DNA from: an uncultured Dysosmobacter sp.
Lineage (GTDB): Bacteria > Bacillota > Clostridia > Oscillospirales > Oscillospiraceae
Direction of reading: 5' to 3'
NCBI GenBank assembly: GCA_934597465.1
Contig: CAKTSC010000065.1
Span: forward strand, 1-7,317
Length of the DNA: 7,317 nt
Every line of letters starts with the position of its first letter. The first letter of the stretch is position 1. Positions 4,888 through 7,317 of this stretch are shown here, piece after piece. The notes below the pieces were generated by a model. It was given only the letters and a program-made list of their open reading frames with translations. It made no database searches and was not told where the DNA came from. A program made the translations under genes and the position numbers.

Positions 4888-6399
4888 ATGAGCGAGAAAA
4901 CCGGCATCTGCCTTCTGAACGATTCCTTCCCCCCGCTGATCGACGGCGTGGCCAACGCCGTGGTGAACTACGCCCAGTGCCTGACGGAGCGGGGCGATGC
5001 CGTCACCGTGGCCACCCCCGCCGTCCCCGGGGCGGATGACAGTGCCTTCCCCTTCCCGGTGCTGCGCTACCCCAGCTTCGACACCCGGAGGAAGCTGGGC
5101 TACGTCTCCGGCCGCCCCTTCTCCCCAGAGCTGGCCGCCCGGCTCCAGAAGGAGGGCGTCGGCGTCCTCCACACCCATTGCCCCATCGTCTCCACCTTCC
5201 TGGCCCGGGAGCTCCGGGACGTGGTAGACGCTCCCATCGTCCTCACCTACCACACGAAGTTCGACATCGACATCGCCAAGGCCGTCCATGGCAAGCTCCT
5301 GCAGGAGAGCGCCATCCGCGCCCTGGTGCAGAACATCAGCGCCTGCGACGAGGTCTGGACGGTGAGCCGCGGCGCCGGGGAAAACCTCCGCTCCCTGGGC
5401 TACCAGGGGGACTACCTGGTGATGCCCAACGGCGTCGACCTTCCCCGGGGCCGCCTGACGCCGGAGGTGATCCAGGCCGTTACCGGCAGCTTCGACCACC
5501 CGGCGGACGTGCCCTGCTTCCTCTTCGTGGGCCGCCTCATGTGGTACAAGGGCATCCGCATCATTCTGGACGCCCTGGCCGCCCTCCGGGATCAGGGCCA
5601 GCCCTTCCGGATGGTCTTCCTGGGCGGCGGCGTGGACGAAGCCGACATCCGGAAGTACACGGAATCCCTGGGCCTCAGCGACCGCTGCCTCTTCCCTGGC
5701 AGCGTCCGGGATCGCCAGGCCCTCCGGGCCTGGTACTGCCGGGCGGATCTCTTCCTCTTCCCCTCCACCTTCGATACCAACGGCCTCGTCGTCCGGGAAG
5801 CCGCCGCCTGCGGCCTCCCCGCCGTGCTGATCCGGGGCAGCTGCGCCGCCGAGGATGTGGCGGACGGCGTCACCGGCTTCCTCATTGAGGAAAACGCCCC
5901 CTCCATGGCCGCCTGCCTGACGGAGCTTCTGCAAAAACCCGAAAAGCTCCGCTCCGTGGGCCGCGCCGCCGAAGAGACGCTCTACCTCTCCTGGGCGGAC
6001 GCCGTGGATCACGCCGCCGCCCGCTACGAGACCGTGATGGAGCGTTACCGCTCCGGCCCGCGCCGCCGTCCCACCCTTCCGGACGAGATGTTCCGCTCCG
6101 TGGGGGAGCTGATGGCCCTCTCCGGCCAGATCAGCGCCTTCGGCGAAGACCTCCGTCAGGAGCTCCGCTGCGGCGGCAGCGAGATGGCCCAGAAAGTCCG
6201 GGAGGGCTACGAGGAGACCCGGGAGAAGTTCACCGCCGGCAGCGAAGAGCTGGCCCGCAGGCTGCGGGAGAATCAGGCCGAGACGAAGGAAAAGTTCCTC
6301 ACCACCGGCGGGGAGCTGGCCCGCAGAATGCGGGAAAGCCAGGCCGAGTCCCGGGAGCGCTGGGACAGCTTCTGCCAGATGTTAGACCGCTACCTTTGA
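4888..6399 (+). CDS. GT4-family glycosyltransferase with C-terminal 22-residue repeats
   Basis: This 503-residue protein is a two-domain GT-B enzyme followed by a helical tail. The N-terminal domain opens with NDSFPPLIDGVANAVVNYA (11-29), the acceptor-side glycine motif, and contains HTHCP (95-99) and YHTKFD (121-126). The linker has MPNGVD (179-184). The nucleotide-sugar domain has FVGRLMWYKG (213-222) and FPSTFDTNGLVVREAA (291-306). The last holds the family's E-x7-E element, but its first Glu is Asp296 here (the second is Glu304). No signal peptide or membrane helix is seen, so it is cytoplasmic and would transfer a sugar from a nucleotide donor, perhaps to a lipid. Residues 400-503 are charged and helical, with three 22-residue repeats (432-497). 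AAAGGAG (4876-4882) precedes the ATG by 5 bases. Donor and acceptor are not determined. Confidence 0.9.
   Translation: MSEKTGICLLNDSFPPLIDGVANAVVNYAQCLTERGDAVTVATPAVPGADDSAFPFPVLRYPSFDTRRKLGYVSGRPFSPELAARLQKEGVGVLHTHCPIVSTFLARELRDVVDAPIVLTYHTKFDIDIAKAVHGKLLQESAIRALVQNISACDEVWTVSRGAGENLRSLGYQGDYLVMPNGVDLPRGRLTPEVIQAVTGSFDHPADVPCFLFVGRLMWYKGIRIILDALAALRDQGQPFRMVFLGGGVDEADIRKYTESLGLSDRCLFPGSVRDRQALRAWYCRADLFLFPSTFDTNGLVVREAAACGLPAVLIRGSCAAEDVADGVTGFLIEENAPSMAACLTELLQKPEKLRSVGRAAEETLYLSWADAVDHAAARYETVMERYRSGPRRRPTLPDEMFRSVGELMALSGQISAFGEDLRQELRCGGSEMAQKVREGYEETREKFTAGSEELARRLRENQAETKEKFLTTGGELARRMRESQAESRERWDSFCQMLDRYL
6181..6378 (+). repeat. Three 66-bp in-frame tandem repeats in the glycosyltransferase tail
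   Basis: Units start at 6181, 6247 and 6313, exactly 66 bases (22 codons) apart. They encode residues 432-453, 454-475 and 476-497. Units 2 and 3 are closest: both open with GAGCTGGCCCGCAG and share CAGGCCGAG; unit 1 is more diverged. The protein pattern is roughly E-LARR-RE-QAE--EKF, an amphipathic charged helix. Conserved DNA as well as protein points to recent duplication or gene conversion. Confidence 0.85.
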
Positions 6400-6439
6400 A
6401 ACGCCGCCGGGGGAGCCCTGCTCCCCCGGCGTTCCCTTT
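6400..6439 (+). terminator. GC-rich hairpin terminator of the EEP-GT operon
   Basis: A 10-bp perfect stem, CCGGGGGAGC (6407-6416) with its complement (6420-6429), closes a 3-base loop. Outside it, AACG (6400-6403) and CGTT (6430-6433) can pair across a 3-base bulge. It starts directly after the stop codon. The following CCCTTTCTT is a weak U-tract, so termination is likely but not certain. Confidence 0.7.
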
Positions 6440-6462
6440 CTTGGAAAAAATCGAAAAAGCCC

Positions 6463-6493
6463 TTGACTCTCACACCCTGTCAGGGCTTACCCT
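6463..6493 (+). promoter_or_regulatory. MerR-type promoter/operator with 19-bp spacer
   Basis: TTGACT (6463-6468, 5 of 6 to -35 consensus) and TACCCT (6488-6493, 3 of 6) are separated by exactly 19 bases, the long spacer at which MerR-family activators twist DNA to allow transcription. An imperfect dyad lies between and over the elements: ACTCTCACA (6466-6474) against TGTCAGGGC (6478-6486), 6 of 9 positions complementary, plus a tighter CCCTG-T-CAGGG. It sits 36 bases before a merR-type gene, so autoregulation is likely. Confidence 0.65.
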
Positions 6494-6529
6494 CTTCCTG
6501 AGCTCAGAAAACGAACGGGAGGTACCCCC

Positions 6530-7317
6530 ATGCTGAAGATCGGAGAGTTCTCCAAGCCGTCCCGGGTCAGCGTCCGGATGCTGCGCTACTACGACGCCAT
6601 CGGACTGCTGAAGCCCGCCGAGACCGGCCGCTTCACCGACTACCGTTATTACAGCGAAGCCCAGCTGCCCGTGGTCTGCCGCATCACGGCCCTGCGGGAC
6701 ATGGGCTTCCCCCTGGCGGAAGTCCGGGCCCTGCTGCCGGTCTACGGCGACCCCGAAGTCCTGGACGAGCGCCTCGCCCGCCGCCAGCGGGAGCTGGAAG
6801 CCCAGCGCGACGCGCTCTGCCATCAGCTCCGGCTCCTGGACAGCGCCCGGAGACGCCTGAGAAAGGAAGAGAGCATGAACTACAACGTCACCATCCGCAC
6901 CCTGCCGGAGCGCTACGCCGCCACCTGCCGCATGACCATCCCCTGCTATGAGGAGGAGCGCCAGGTCTGGCACGTCCTCTGCCAGGAGACCGACCACCTG
7001 CCCCTGATCCCTAGCGATCCCTGCTACTGCTGCGTTGCCTTCCTGGACGGGGAGTTCAAGGAGCGCGACGTCACCGTGGAGGCCCAGAAGACCGTCAAGG
7101 GCCGCTACGCCGACACGGAGCACGTGAAGTTCCGCACCCTCCCCGCCGTCACCTACGCGGGCTGCACCTTCCAGGGCGGCTACGAGCAGATGAACGATGT
7201 CACCGCCGCCCTCACCGCCTGGATCGAGGCCAACGGCTACGCCTACGACGGCCCCATGTTCGACATCTACCACGTGAGCCCCCACGAGACCGACGACCCC
7301 GCCCAGTTCGTCACCGA
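6530..7317 (+). CDS. MerR-family regulator with GyrI-like effector domain (3' end cut by window)
   Basis: The frame is open from the ATG at 6530 to the window end: 262 codons plus two bases, no stop reached. GGGAGG (6517-6522) lies 7 bases before the start. Residues 1-70 are the MerR winged-helix DNA-binding domain: MLKIGEFSK, then VSVRMLRYYDAIGLLKPA (13-30), then FTDYRYYSEAQ with ITALRDMGFPLAEV. A long helix (about 75-113) would form the dimer coiled coil. Residues 117 onward fit the GyrI-like/BmrR-C effector domain: YNVTIRTLPERYAA, FLDGEFKERDVTVEA (171-185), VKFRTLPAVTYAGCTFQGGY and FDIYHVSPHET near the end. In this family the domain usually ends a few residues later, so probably fewer than 15 codons are missing. 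The effector domain has seven cysteines (133, 139, 151, 165, 167, 168, 212). Such proteins sense drugs or other hydrophobic ligands, usually to induce a transporter; none is visible here. Confidence 0.93.
   Translation, partial: MLKIGEFSKPSRVSVRMLRYYDAIGLLKPAETGRFTDYRYYSEAQLPVVCRITALRDMGFPLAEVRALLPVYGDPEVLDERLARRQRELEAQRDALCHQLRLLDSARRRLRKEESMNYNVTIRTLPERYAATCRMTIPCYEEERQVWHVLCQETDHLPLIPSDPCYCCVAFLDGEFKERDVTVEAQKTVKGRYADTEHVKFRTLPAVTYAGCTFQGGYEQMNDVTAALTAWIEANGYAYDGPMFDIYHVSPHETDDPAQFVT

Noticed and set aside
3706..6012. A 768-codon minus-strand open frame
   Set aside because: It lies opposite two complete enzymes with intact motifs. Long antisense frames arise in GC-rich genes from codon bias. 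Its Gly/Ala/Val/Glu-rich sequence has no recognisable fold.
6470..7285. A 271-codon minus-strand frame opposite the MerR-type gene
   Set aside because: The + strand encodes an unmistakable MerR/GyrI-like protein with a proper ribosome site. The minus frame is its GC-bias shadow.

Overview
The window reads as a chromosomal stretch of a GC-rich, gut-type Clostridia, most likely Oscillospiraceae or a near relative. The basis is strongly G/C-biased third codon positions, Gram-positive gene families (YwaF-like membrane protein, MerR/GyrI-type regulator, a lipoprotein-type solute-binding protein), clear AGGAGG-like ribosome binding sites, and interspersed palindromic repeats of the kind I associate with these genomes. 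This is inference: there is no rRNA or marker gene here. All supported genes are on the + strand.

Region 1 (1-2018) is the 3' part of an ABC importer operon of the nitrate/sulfonate/taurine (NitT/TauT) class: the end of the ATPase, a complete permease, and a complete solute-binding lipoprotein. The three genes are joined by 8- and 4-base overlaps and followed by a 12-bp perfect hairpin. The substrate cannot be read from sequence. Region 2 (about 2048-2869) is a single gene for a seven-helix membrane protein of the TIGR02206/YwaF (TMEM164-like) family with its own weak promoter.

Region 3 (2870-3795) is 926 bases with no credible gene. It is a mosaic of inverted repeats, including a 16-bp perfect inverted repeat, an inverted pair of a 35-39-bp interspersed element, a 7-bp tandem repeat and a composite hairpin element. 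It ends in an 11-bp terminator and a good sigma-A promoter. Region 4 (3796-6433) is a two-gene operon: a membrane-anchored endonuclease/exonuclease/phosphatase-fold enzyme and a GT4 glycosyltransferase whose C-terminus carries three exact 22-residue (66-bp) repeats. It ends in a GC-rich hairpin. Region 5 (6463-end) is a MerR-family regulator with a GyrI-like effector domain. It is cut by the window end and preceded by a promoter with the 19-bp spacer diagnostic of MerR control, so it is probably autoregulated.

No defence system, CRISPR array, prophage or insertion sequence was found. The most interesting items are the repeat island, the repeated tail of the glycosyltransferase and its pairing with the phosphatase-fold enzyme, and the conserved Cys/His pair in the YwaF-like protein. 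None of these is proven to be a new system.
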